Source: Diplonema papillatum
Lineage: Eukaryota; Euglenozoa; Diplonemea; Diplonemida; Diplonemidae
Length of the DNA stretch: 64,000 bases
NCBI GenBank assembly: GCA_030068145.1
Contig: JAPJBO010000028.1
Coordinates: forward strand, 248,001-312,000
Reading direction: 5' to 3'
A program made the position numbers and the translations under genes. The notes below the pieces were generated by a model. It was not told where the DNA came from. It made no database searches and was given only the letters and a program-made list of their open reading frames with translations. Shown in pieces: positions 56,501 to 63,850 of the stretch; position 1 is the stretch's first letter; each line of letters starts with the position of its first letter.

Positions 56501-58708
56501 CATTTCGGCCATTTTTTCCGATTTTGGCCATTTTTGCCAGATTTTGGTCAATCTTAGCCAATTTTTCCAGACTTTTGCCGATTTTTTCAGGATTTGGCCA
56601 TTTTGCCGATTTTTTCCAGATTTCGGCAATCTTTGCCGATTTTTCCAGATTTCGGCCATTTTTGCCGATTTTTCAAGATTTTGGACAATTTTGAGATTTT
56701 GGCCACTCTGGCCGATTTATCCAGATCAGTCAATTTCGGCCATTTTTTCCGATTTTCCAGATTTCCCGATTTTCCAGATTTTGGCCAATTTTTCCAGACT
56801 TTTGCCGATTTTTGGATCCCGGTCACAAAAACTGTTCGGAAACAAACCCTGGTCCGAAAAGAATTCGTAGTAACCGGTCCTCAGGGGTCCGTATAGCCCC
56901 TCCCCAGAGCTTTTTCTCTTTTACTTATTTTCTTGCGGACTTCCACCCAAGCGCGACAAACGCGATCCTTCCGGATTCACATGACTCTTTCACTGTGCGA
57001 TGTTGTTCTTGGGATGTGGATGTCTGCAGTTTTGGGTTTCCGGCGCGTGTCCCTCAGTCGGTGGCCCGTAACGGTCGTTTGCAGTGTCCTTCGTGAGGCA
57101 GCAGATGTCACCAGCATGATCCGGCCACTGGAGTCCAACTTGTCCAAGCTTGTCCACTCGGCAGACCGTTGCGTACTATGCCAGTCAGACAAGGTCCCAG
57201 TACCAAATATGGGTGCATGATGAGCACGAGACATGCAAAGTCGAGCAGTCACAGCTGGCGCTTCCCGTAGAACCCAGCCAGCCCGGGGTCGGTTTTCTTG
57301 ATCCGGTCGATGAATCGTTGTTCCGGGCTCTTACTTGGTGGTTTCGTGACAGGGAGAACGCTGGGGCCAGTCAATGCCAGGTCGCGGGACAAGGCCTCGA
57401 CGCGCAGCGTTTCCGCCACCTTCTTCCTTCCGCGTCGCGCCTTTGCAACCGAGGCGCTGCTGCTGCTGCTGTTGCTATCCGTACTTTCGGCGCGAGGCCG
57501 TTTGCGCTGTGTACCTGGGGTCTTCGGCTGAGCTTTAGGTTGAGCCTTCGGCTTCGGCTGGACCTTCGGGGAGCTTTTCGCAGGCATAGTCGATATTCCC
57601 TTTGGAAAGACTAGTGTGGCTGAAATCGAAGCGGGTGGGGCGGTACACGTGTTTTTGTGTTTCCGACGATCCCGAATGGGCGTACAGATTGGTGTCTTTC
57701 GACCTTTTTTTTTTTCCGCGCACGGACTGCCTGTTCGAGCTTGTGCGGGTTTAAGAAACTCAGACAAGAATAGCTCTGGTGAGGGGCAGGGCATAAATGA
57801 CCAAAACCCTGGAAAAATCGGCAAAAACGGCCAAAATGGGCAAAGTCTGGAAAACATGGCAAAACTGGCCAAAAATGACCAAAACCTGGAAAAATCGGCA
57901 AAAATAGCCAAATTTTTGAAAAACATGGCAAAAATGGCCAATCCTGGCCAAATCGGTAAAAACGGCCAAAATGGGCCAAAATCTGGAAAACACGGCAAAA
58001 CTGGTCAACATTGACCAAAATCTGGAAAAATTGGCAAAAATAACCAAAATTGGCCAAAATCTGGAAAATGTGGCAAAAATGGCCAAAAATGACCAAAATC
58101 TGGAGGACAGTGTGACCTCCCATGGACTGGTAAAAAACCGTTATATAACGTTATATAACGTTATATAACGTTATATAACGTTATATAACGTTATTATAAC
58201 GTTATATAACGTTATTATAACGTTATATAACGTTATTATACCGTTATTGTAACGTTATATAACGTTATATAACGTTATAACGGTCAAATAACGTTATTTT
58301 TCGACCAAAAATGGCAAATAACGGTTTTATAACGGTCAATAACGGTTTTTCTGGATTTAGGGGGGGGGGTAACAAATAACTCCGGGAATAACGTTATATA
58401 ACGTTATATAACGTTATATAACGGCCATCTATGTTTATTAGTCAAAATTTTGACTAGTAAACCCACTAGTCAAAGTCAAAAAATTCCTCGACGAGTGCAC
58501 CGTGTGGTTTGCATACCGTCCCGCTGCCTTGGAAGAGGCTGACCTCGTCGATGCCCGCGACGCCTAGCTTTTTGCAGATGTCCGCCGCGTGCTTTGAGAG
58601 CGGCTCGGACGGGTCGACGCTGAGCGTCACATTGTCGGGGGGCTCGGGCTTGGCCGGCCACTCCTCTCCCACGAACACCAGCAGCAGCTTCTTCTTCTTC
58701 GGAGGCAT
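44400..58708 (-). CDS. Nine-exon gene: UBL-like, annexin-like, B-box-like array, WW domain
   Basis: Exons on the minus strand, in order: 58517-58708, 54999-55277, 54497-54610, 47908-48704, 46464-46836, 45825-45926 (5' edge may be 45896), 45528-45620, 45234-45303, 44400-44506. They sum to 2,127 nt: 709 codons including the stop, all phases matching. Domain order: lysine-rich start and a beta-grasp-like fold (1-157, across exons 1-2), one annexin-like repeat (GLGTDE), a CxxC-rich linker, four B-box-like zinc repeats, a segment with FYQVYNPSKL and RYGPEP, and a WW domain (LPPGWRLVES..YINNDGRKQWQRP). Known: WW domains bind proline-rich ligands, and B-boxes bind zinc and partners. Inferred: a cytoplasmic or cytoskeletal scaffold. 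Introns 1 and 3 hold mobile elements. No transcript evidence, so exon 6 and the start remain models. Confidence 0.8.
45234..45303 (-). CDS. Exon 8: RYGPEP segment
   Basis: Acceptor CGCAACAG, donor GAAG|GTATGC. It encodes EYQGYEEDLMAALVRRYGPE then PIE plus one base. With exon 7 it forms a motif of the type FYxxYNPxKLxxV..LxxYxGxEExLxxALVxxYGPEP, which I know from assorted protist proteins; its function is unknown. Confidence 0.8.
45528..45620 (-). CDS. Exon 7: YNPSKL segment
   Basis: Acceptor CCCTTCACAG, donor AAG|GTATGT. 31 codons, MERFHHYRQRLCRFYQVYNP followed by SKLPSVSSCLK, in phase 0 at both ends. It joins exon 8 to rebuild the conserved protist motif, which supports the splice model. 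Confidence 0.8.
45825..45926 (-). CDS. Exon 6: short Tyr/Asp-rich linker
   Basis: Encodes KNSSNGNTTQVYDPFASVYD then TYDTMGYEMDGQVE, donor GTACCC. Two acceptors fit phase 0: TTGATTCAG (45926) or ACAACGCAG (45896, starting VYDPFAS). This is the least certain exon. Confidence 0.55.
46464..46836 (-). CDS. Exon 5: third (end) and fourth B-box-like repeats, proline-rich tail
   Basis: Acceptor CACGACAG; the first base completes the Trp of CEECW begun in exon 4. It then reads AIEHRMPHRRGH, a full repeat CEICGDREGKPAIMNCAACH..LCANCWENEHKNPARQGH, and a Gly/Pro/Tyr-rich stretch (GGTPYQGAPYAPHHPMSGPA). Donor GTATGT after DRDY. The tail is proline-rich and could be a ligand for WW-type domains, perhaps its own. 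Confidence 0.85.
47908..48704 (-). CDS. Exon 4: B-box-like zinc repeats
   Basis: Acceptor ACAATAACAG. It starts TDEEYDKIKESLAAKLIDIE, completing the annexin-like helix from exon 3. A Gly/Ala-rich linker and CPDCDN..FCGKTGRPH follow, then repeats of the form CxxC..CxxC..CxxCWxxEHxN..H: CTQCGD..CEVCWDFEHRNKKRAGH, CDLCKL..CAQCWHGEHKNPLRRDH and CTVCNS..CEECW. Donor TG|GTGTGC splits the last Trp codon. GC-rich, in strong contrast with the introns. Confidence 0.85.
48737..49030. mobile_element. hAT-like non-autonomous element in intron 3
   Basis: Perfect 15-bp TIR CAGGGCTTACGCTCC at both ends, with 8-bp flanking duplications CTTGAAAC (48729-48736) and CTTGAAAT (49031-49038). A CAGGG terminus and 8-bp duplication are typical of hAT elements. 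The interior has CACGTG palindromes and no ORF. It is inserted in a family 3 repeat, only 33 bp upstream of the exon 4 acceptor. Confidence 0.85.
49590..49719 (+). repeat. Dispersed repeat, inverted copy at 61745-61880
   Basis: GTTGACCGCACTACCCTGAG..CCAAATCCTGGACGTG..TGGCAAATTGGCAAATGATC..CACACACTGTATGTGGCTAAA. A third, shorter copy is at 32590-32660. It directly adjoins the left end of the 4.7-kb element. Confidence 0.75.
50045..50845. repeat. 15-bp minisatellite
   Basis: About 50 units of AAGTTCGGGCGAAGC with variants (GGGTGAAGC, CTGGTGAAG, GAAACA). Frames such as LCFARTLLHPNLASPE are translation of the repeat. It lies inside the 4.7-kb element near its left end. Confidence 0.9.
51012..51088 (-). 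other. tRNA-like sequence (pol III boxes), probably not a tRNA
   Basis: Minus strand carries an A-box-like TGGCAGAGTGACCGGGTG and a perfect B box GGTTCGAACCC in correct order and spacing, with a hairpin GGCCTTCAGGCC between. The acceptor stem does not pair and the anticodon loop lacks the usual seven-base form with U33. A decayed tRNA or the head of a tRNA-derived SINE fits better than a working tRNA gene. Confidence 0.45.
51234..52020 (+). CDS. Zinc-motif ORF 1 of the 4.7-kb element (3' end not resolved)
   Basis: ATG at 51234; the frame is also open upstream to 51018, but that part lies over the tRNA-like sequence. DWDAIPVAEF near residues 16-25, then CVFFPSC-(11)-CARC and WVCPVC (cysteines from about residue 38 to 95), a six-cysteine zinc-type pattern. 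A helical middle follows, then DLDVRRVGAWLPYIGS and RYGPFLE. At about 52012 the coding sequence runs into a TTTTGCCGATTTTT repeat array, so the natural C terminus is lost or lies elsewhere. Clearly paralogous to the ORF at 53008-54039. No known family. Perhaps the element's own DNA-binding protein or a captured host gene. Confidence 0.65.
52012..52568. repeat. ~29-bp AT-rich minisatellite with an inversion
   Basis: Units GCCATTTTTGCCGATTTTTC CAGATTTTG run in one orientation to about 52255, then the complement (GGCAAAAATGGCC..AATCTGGAAA) to 52568, so the whole array is a large inverted repeat. The same unit recurs at 56440-56820, 57795-58110 and weakly at 54205-54240. Confidence 0.9.
53008..54039 (-). 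CDS. Zinc-motif ORF 2 of the 4.7-kb element
   Basis: ATG at 54039, 343 codons, convergent with ORF 1. DWEEVKLSAF near residue 17, CVFADC-(10)-CARC and WVCPPC (from residue 39), then an Arg/Leu-rich helical middle, NLDIRRAVCWGPYVAT and RYGPFLE, and a basic tail (KGAEKESRKRGAGKGAEYPR). Order and spacing follow ORF 1 from end to end at clearly low identity, so the two are ancient duplicates. Coding-like composition continues on the same strand for about 400 bp below 53008, so the ancestral protein was probably longer and this copy somewhat decayed. The frame above 54039 belongs to a family 2 repeat. Function unknown; zinc binding is inferred from the cysteines. Confidence 0.65.
   Translation of the reverse strand: MAELLKSKDDCVPDAVDWEEVKLSAFRENAATAARDGDCVFADCSTVHGPDSTACARCGGVTTPTCIRSFVKPAAAAAKFLPVASAAAWVCPPCLWAVGQGALMVLPRDVGSDTLSEAGTNPPDVGKVLGADHQDETVRALGSEAAVLRAQMASLMALNNSLRQRLDEQQLAVVPVNLDIRRAVCWGPYVATPSGCQQILAKLKERYGPFLEDPSETGSHSDQERRVIWQAMLALLVDGRWTESCLPAVHVLLVRLEALRLWSREATFLVGVAKASAYERTLAGVDWQAFDDEVVRRAKRAVADSDLVKEALRKERNKGAEKESRKRGAGKGAEYPRAKVAKK
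54053..54209 (+). repeat. Repeat family 2 copy
   Basis: TTTGTTTGTGCGTGCCGGCT to AAGATTGTTAGTACTAAA, inserted in the 4.7-kb element just upstream of ORF 2 and nearly identical to 56025-56187, so both are recent. Confidence 0.85.
54497..54610 (-). CDS. Exon 3: second half of the annexin-like repeat
   Basis: Acceptor CCACACAG, donor TTG|GTACGC. 38 codons, TVESVNRHNDWCAIAREFKA then NHAGCHDGDLLKALKDDL, phase 0 at both ends. It matches the annexin helix C-D pattern (..A..F....G.DL...LK..L) and flows into TDEEYDKIK in exon 4, although the intervening intron is 5.8 kb. Confidence 0.85.
54999..55277 (-). CDS. Exon 2: beta-grasp-like end and GLGTDE segment
   Basis: Acceptor CTTACCCACAG, donor AAG|GTACGA, 93 codons. 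LPDVSAGAAFDLEKSPKDEG..PIALIFVKKK looks like the second half of a ubiquitin-like fold begun in exon 1. An acidic linker and AAKTIFEAIDGLGTDEGAIYK follow, the first helices and calcium-loop-like GLGTDE of an annexin repeat. Only one repeat is present, whereas true annexins have four. Confidence 0.85.
55297..55558. repeat. 13-bp minisatellite in intron 1
   Basis: About 20 units of TCCAAGTTCTGGG with TTTTGGA and TTTCGGG variants, starting 20 bp upstream of the exon 2 acceptor. WTQNLDPELGPRT-type frames are by-products. Confidence 0.9.
56025..56187 (+). repeat. Repeat family 2 copy in intron 1
   Basis: TTTGTTTGTGCGTGCCGGTT to AAGATTGTTAGTATTAAA, with a small duplication of AAGATTGC near its end. 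It lies among CACTAGT/ACTAGTCATTTT motifs at 55974-56020 and 56270-56300 that may be remains of another TIR element. Confidence 0.85.
56305..58433. mobile_element. 2,129-bp foldback element in intron 1
   Basis: Ends CATAGATGGCC and, inverted, GGCCATCTATG, flanked by TTTATT on both sides (56299-56304 and 58434-58439), a 6-bp target duplication. Next to each end are arrays of ATAACGTTAT units, then arrays of the ~29-bp TTTTGCCGATTTTT repeat in opposite orientation (56440-56820; 57795-58110). The centre carries a 112-codon ORF. The mirrored layout is that of foldback elements; no transposase is seen. Confidence 0.8.
57249..57587 (-). CDS. Small basic ORF inside the foldback element
   Basis: ATG at 57587, 112 codons. 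Starts MPAKSSPKVQPKPKAQPKAQ, a Lys/Pro/Gln histone-tail-like stretch, then TQRKRPRAESTDSNSSSSSA and a basic KARRGRKK cluster that looks like a nuclear localisation signal, and ends SPEQRFIDRIKKTDPGLAGF. The open frame upstream of the ATG is translation of the repeat array. It could be element-encoded or a captured host fragment; no family recognised. Confidence 0.5.
   Translation of the reverse strand: MPAKSSPKVQPKPKAQPKAQPKTPGTQRKRPRAESTDSNSSSSSASVAKARRGRKKVAETLRVEALSRDLALTGPSVLPVTKPPSKSPEQRFIDRIKKTDPGLAGFYGKRQL
58517..58708 (-). CDS. Exon 1: start and first half of UBL-like domain
   Basis: ATG at 58708, 64 codons, MPPKKKKLLLVFVGEEWPAK..VTLSVDPSEPLSKHAADICK..DEVSLFQGSGT, then donor GTATGC. 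The frame runs on to 58479, but that stretch enters the CACTAGT-type repeats. Splicing to exon 2 restores a strand-helix-strand order expected of a beta-grasp fold. That fold is inference. Confidence 0.75.
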
Positions 58709-59295
58709 CGCCGGGCCTCAATCAAAGGGTCCTGCACGCCGGAGTCCCGCGCATGGAGCGCCCGGTTTCCCCGCCTTCGGCACGGTACTGCGGCGAACAC
58801 GGCGAGGCTGGAAAAAGGCGGCTGTTTGAGGGCCCTCTACTGGCGCCGCGTGTGCAGTTAGCGGCTGACTAACAGCGCACGTGCGTTTCTGCCGCCAGCC
58901 GTGGCTTGTGGCGACGAAGAACTCGCAGCACTGCGCGTCGGAAGAGAGCTGTGCTTGGCTCTTCAGTGTTGCATGCCGCCGTCCCCCACCCGTTGTGCGG
59001 CCTGTCACTTGAGGGGGCTCGAGTGGGTTGTACGAAGGTAAGACGCAGAGGTTTAACGTGCGTCTTACGTAGGTTATAGGACAGCGCCCTTACTGTCAGA
59101 GGACAAGCCATTTGTCTCTGGTGAACTTTGCCAACGCCTACGAGAACGCGGCTTGTAATTCCTGGACACAGCCACACACCACACCAATAGCACTACACCC
59201 ACACTACCAGTGGACCCCAAATGGTAGTCATTCGAAATGGTGACGTGGTAGCCAGACAAACTGAACCGGGTAATACCGGGGTATGACTGAACATT

Positions 59296-59417
59296 CTATG
59301 ACCGCTGGGCACGAACAGTAGCTGGAGCCTGCATCAACGCGTTCAAGTTCTCCAGGGAGGCTTTCAACGTGGGATTGAGGTGGTGAAGCAACGTTTCGAA
59401 AGTCCGCAATAGTTCGA
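59296..59417 (-). CDS. Candidate terminal exon, product unknown
   Basis: A good pyrimidine tract and acceptor (GAGTTTTTTCTCAG) precede ELLRTFETLLHHLNPTLKAS then LENLNALMQAPATVRAQRS and a stop at 59296. Leucine spacing suggests an amphipathic helix. Upstream frames at 59560-59660 may hold another exon. It lies between the WW gene and COQ3 on the same strand. Confidence 0.35.
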
Positions 59418-60049
59418 CTGAGAAAAAACTCCCCGCACGCGAGGAAGGCGAGCGTGCGTCACAGTGAAGAGAGTGTGTGAGAGAGGGGCGAAGATAGAGG
59501 TAAACGCGCGCGTAGGTCGTCGTGTTCTTCCCTTGGCTTGCGCGCGGAGTATCCGATGTTGCGGTACAGAAAACGTCCTCACTGCGGAACGTTCTCAAGC
59601 AATCCGAAGACTTAGTTTTGAACTTCTTGTTAATCGATGCTTGCACCGTGCATTCTCCGTGCCCACACGTCACTGGCTTTTGAGGTATTCATGCGTATTT
59701 CGTGACACATGCACAAGGTGCAGCAGCACAAGGTTGTAAACAAAGCTCTAAATGGTCTTGACGGCCTTGGTCGTCAGCTAGAGATAGGCAGTCAGCGGTG
59801 GAAGTCCACTCAGAACGAAATCACGACTTTCTGTGTGTTTTGGTGCACAGATTTGACCAAGCCCAGGAGTTGCGAATAAAGTGCGAACGTGAATGCTTGT
59901 TCTCAGACTTTCAGCGACCTATCAATCTTTGCGGTAACTTTCAAACTGCCTTTGATCAATTTGTTGGATTCCAGGGCACGCACGGACTATAAGACGGAAT
60001 GTGGTGCCTCGTCTTCTTTCGTCTGTTGTGCCTTCCGCAATGCACCGTA

Positions 60050-61312
60050 TTAATGAGATGGGTGGACTGCCAAGTTCAAGAGGAAGTCATACTTAATAGC
60101 CGCCAAGAGGTAGTTCACCGACGTGTCCGTCGAAAAGTCCCACGAGAAACCGAGAGGGCACTCCTGTAGTTGTAGAGGGGAGCTGCTACAAAACTTCCCC
60201 TCGCGGACAAACGCACAAGAAAATGTTGAAGTCGTTTGCTTTCCAGGGAATTCCAGTCTTTGTATGTCATAAACGTGGTCAGGTGCGCAAGTTGGTCAGG
60301 CCGAAACTAAAACGTATTGGACGATCAACGTGGTTCAAGTGTTGATAGGGTCGTAAGGTACCCACGCACGTGCGGAGACACACAAGACGGAAAAGCACGC
60401 GCAGCACCCGCTCAATTCCCACGACAACCCCAACTTCGGGTCCTGCTTACGAAGCGCTGCAACGAGTTCCAACAAACGCTGTCCGACGTACCCCCTCCCT
60501 CGTTCTGAATCACCTGATTTGATGTCCACTTGACGACGGTCAAATGTTGCGTCGCATACCAAGAGCGGAGTGGGGTGCATGCCGCGGGTCTCGGTGACTA
60601 CGAAGTCGACTGCCCGCAATTTGCGAGTGAGGTCTTCGGGCGAGATGTACTTGTTCCAGTCGTGGGTACCCGCCGGCACGAGACCGGCGATGCGTTCCGC
60701 GAAGACGATGCTCAGCGCGTACGACAAATACGTTTTGTTCAGCGTCGACATGAAGAGCAGCCCGCCGGGCCTGGACAGCTTCGACAGCGCTGCGACGAAG
60801 GCGTCTGGAGACGACACGTGCTCCACGATTTCCAACGCCGTCACCACGTCGAACTGATCACCCCTCTCGACGAGCTCTTCGGCGGACACGCACTCGTAGG
60901 AGAGGTTGTCCTTCAGGTCGCTCGCTTCGTCGTCCAAGCGCAGCCGCGCCACTTCAATGCCGGCCTCGTTCGCGTCGATGCCCACGACAGTCGCACCAAG
61001 CCGCGCAAGCGGCTCGCAGGCTATGCCGCCGCCGCAGCCGACGTCGAGGATTCGCAGACCTTTCAAGGGGGATGCCGCCGACGACTCGTTGGTAGCCGCA
61101 TGCAGCTCTTGCTCGGTGACCTTCCTGATGAAGCCGATGCGCAGCGGGTTCATGCGGTGCAGCTCCTTCATCGGCCCGTGGGGGTCCCACCACGTCGGCG
61201 AAAGCTTCGCAAACCGGCGGATCTCCTCCGCGTCGACCGTGCACCTTCGCCTCGCGACCCCCGCGGTCGCTTTTGCCCTACCTACCGTCAGGCATCTTCT
61301 GACCGCTTGCAT
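60050..61312 (-). CDS. COQ3: Ubiquinone biosynthesis O-methyltransferase, COQ3/UbiG type
   Basis: Exons 60560-61312 and 60050-60163; 288 codons. ATG at 61312 (open further upstream only from a TTG). The N terminus MQAVRRCLTVGRAKATAGVA is Arg/Ala-rich with few acids, as in a mitochondrial presequence. FAKLSPTWWDPHGPMKELHR..NPLRI is the UbiG signature start; ILDVGCGGGIACEPLARLGA is the SAM-binding motif I; VVGID and ALEIVEHV follow; then FMSTLNKTYLSYALSIVFAE, VPAGTHDW and GMHPTPLL. Exon 1 ends at GTATGC; exon 2 (acceptor CTACAACTACAG) supplies CPLGFSWDFSTDTSVNYLLA, the family's conserved C terminus. Known role: both O-methylations of ubiquinone synthesis in the mitochondrial matrix. It looks intact. 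Confidence 0.93.
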
Positions 61313-62687
61313 TACACCCCCCCAACCCCCAATCCTTTCGGGCGCCGGTTCGTTTTTTTTTTTTCTTCCCGTCGACAACTTAGCCCACCCGGGGGTGGTT
61401 GATTCCTTCAGGCAGGGTCTCCCCCGTCCAGAGATTTCTTGGGTCCAAGATGATGGGCACCCTTCGGCTATTTATTTTCTCTTTCGCTCTCTTTTTTTCT
61501 AATGCGCTGACAGTGTGTGCGCGATCAGCCGGCTTGCTGGCTGATTAAATTTCGAGCCCTTTATTTTTACCAGCAGACTCGCACACAATCAGCCCGATTT
61601 TCAACAGTGTAAGCTTTGGCTATGCCGCCCATGGAGCGGAATCAGCTTGATGCAACGGCAAGATGTTGCAAAAACCTTCTGACCAGCAGACCTTCCGAAA
61701 ATCAGCCGGCTGATTATCAGCCGATCAGTTTCAAGAGCTTTTTTTTTTTAGCCACGTGCAATGTGTGAGGAAACTGAACCCCAAGTAGGACCTTCTGATC
61801 ATGATCATTGCCAAATTTGCCACCTGAAACCACGTCCAGGATTTGGGCTCAGGGTAGCGCGGTCAACAAAAAATGAGGCCGCTTTTTTCCTTAGCGCGAA
61901 CACTGTGCGCTGACGAATCTTGCGGGTTGCTTTGCACCCTGTTTTCTTCATCTGACGGGAGCAATTTCGTTCCCTGACAAATTGCATTGCTTGCTTGCAT
62001 GTTGGACACAAAAAGACGGCCCGAGCGGTTATTGGTGACAGATCAGAATTCCGAACCCAGAAGTGGGAAGCGATCAACCATCAACCAGGCACGCAAAAAT
62101 ACGGGGCGCCATTGTTCCACCGATTCGCCGGGTCACCCAAGCGGATGCAGTGCAGGGCTGCAAATGTCCAGCATTGAAAGCGATTGCAGGTTCTTCTAAT
62201 GAACACGCTCAACGACGAGCCGCGCCCGTCCGCAGTCCGCGTATCCCAGCACCAGGAAACACCGGCAGTTTCAGGGCTCGGTTCTATCAGCCAACTTCAC
62301 GTTTTCGTTGAACGCAGTGCCTGATCGTTTTTACGTACAGCTGGATTCAGGACGCAAGTGAAAACGCCACGGTTTGCGTTCTCAATTCCTCCAACATGTC
62401 ATGTTTCATTGTTTGGTAAGAAAGAAAAAGAGAGCGAAAGGGCAAGAATACGCAAACTAAAAGATGACAACAGCCAGAGCCAGAGAGAACGATCTACCAG
62501 TGCACAGGACACTCTTGCCACGAACAGAGCCGAGATACGACACACAGGGGAGAAAAGACGAAAAGAAGGATATACGAGAAGAACAAGGAGACGAGGACTT
62601 AAAGAAGGGACGAGGACAGCGAATATCGAGGAAGAACTGGATCCAACATAAGGTGGGAGAGCTTGTAGTGTTTCGGCGGTCAGTTCG
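61313..62687. other. No gene recognised; repeats
   Basis: 61520-61740 has repeated CAGCCGGCTGATT/AATCAGCC palindromes. 61745-61880 is the inverted copy of 49590-49719. 62295-62420 matches 32725-32850. 62400-62660 is AG-rich and gives a low-complexity Arg/Glu/Lys frame that I do not call. Confidence 0.5.
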
Positions 62688-62845
62688 GTGCTAACAATGT
62701 TGCGGGTTCCCCTGCAATGTATTGTTAGGCTACAAAGACGTAGCCATAGGTTGGTGGTTGATCAGTATTCCCAACCTGGAAAAGAACAAGACAAGTGGGA
62801 GGATCCACCGGCACGCTTAAACAAAAACGAAGGCCGCCTGTCCTT
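62688..62845 (-). repeat. Repeat family 2 copy, inverted
   Basis: GTGCTAACAATGTTGCGGGT..CAATGTATTGTTAGGC..GGTTGATCAGTATTCCCAA..AAGTGGGAGGATCCACCGG, the complement of 54053-54209, with more differences than the copies at 54 and 56 kb. Confidence 0.8.
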
Positions 62846-62992
62846 CTAAGCAATTTAGTTTACGCCACTCATTATCTCATGCTCCCAACAAGACCCGCTG
62901 GGGGGACAGAAATATTGCCCCGGGAAAATCTGCGTCCACAGCGGCCGCTTCTTCTTTGATTCTTCGACGCCGGCTAATCCTAACCTACTGGT

Positions 62993-63392
62993 CTAAGGGT
63001 TGGACTTTCCCCCGCTTTTCGGCAAGGGAAAATACCAATCAGCTCGGCGGGTGCAGTGTTTGGCTTTAACCTCAGGACCGCCTTCGGCGACACTGCTACG
63101 ATGCTAACACATGTCATACATGTGATTGCATGCCTGGGGCATACCAAGTGGGTCGCGTTTCGTCTCCAATCGGAGGGAAGAATTCTCGTTTGGTGACAAC
63201 CCCTTCTTGCCTTTCGCGCCACTCCATCCTGGACCGCGCCCACTTCAGGGTGTGGATTCGGTCCCAAAGGTTTTGCCAGGGTTTACTTGAGGCCGCCAGG
63301 TGAAGAATCTCAAAGGAGGAATGCTGTAGCCCGCACGAATCACAGGGAAATCTAGGTTCAGTGCCGGGCGCGAGCGTCTCAAGAAACTCCAT
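62993..63392 (-). CDS. Small two-exon gene, product unknown
   Basis: Exons 63145-63392 and 62993-63092 with a 52-nt intron (donor GTATGC, acceptor TCGTAGCAG); phases match and give 115 codons. I used the ATG at 63392; the frame is open to 63431, so an upstream exon is possible. Visible: PCDSCGLQH (CxxC), WQNLWDRIHTLKWARSRMEW, FFPPIGDETRPT, and after the junction a basic end KAKHCTRRADWYFPLPKSGG. The Trp/Arg-rich basic character recalls small mitochondrial ribosomal proteins, but I cannot name it. The donor matches those of COQ3 and the WW gene. Confidence 0.55.
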
Positions 63393-63663
63393 CCATTGAA
63401 AAACACGTTCCGCGAAGCCCGTGGGGCGCAAGCAGGCGGGCGAATCGGCTCTCCTTTTTACATTTTGTTCTACACGGCTACTAAGCGCCTCTTTTTTCTC
63501 TCTAAAACTGTAGGGGGGAGGGGGATGTCAAGCCTTGGTTGAAAAGGATGCGTGAGAGTGCAGCTTGCAGCGCTGAGCTGCGCCCACTCGCGCTTTGGTT
63601 TGTTTTGTTTCGGCGTTGTTGGCTCTGTGCACGTCGTCTTGCGTGCCGTGGCGACTTCGTTTC

Positions 63664-63850
63664 TTTAGTGGTTCAGAGGTTCGGTGTTTTAGCGTTTCCG
63701 GTTGACCATTGAGGCTGTGAGGCGGGTAGTATGAGGGTAGTAGGGGTAGTAGGTATGATTAAACAGAGAGAGAGAGACGAGTTAGAGTGCAGGGACCATC
63801 TCTCCGGGGAGTTTCCGGTCTCCTCACGTATACACTTTTACTACGGCTAG
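63664..63850 (+). repeat. Repeat block shared with 41098-41166 and 37390-37450
   Basis: TTCAGAGGTTCGGTGTTTTA..CCGGTTGACCATTGAGGCTG matches the nested unit at 41098-41166. It is followed by GAGAGAGACGAG..GTGCAGGGACCATCTCTCC, as at 37395-37440. The rest of 63393-64000 shows no gene. Confidence 0.7.

Noticed and set aside
60530-61402. 290-codon plus-strand ORF
   Set aside because: Exact antisense shadow of COQ3, caused by GC-rich third positions.
62358-62694. Arg/Lys/Glu-rich plus-strand ORF
   Set aside because: Follows from AG-rich DNA; no conservation with the related repeat at 32725-32850.
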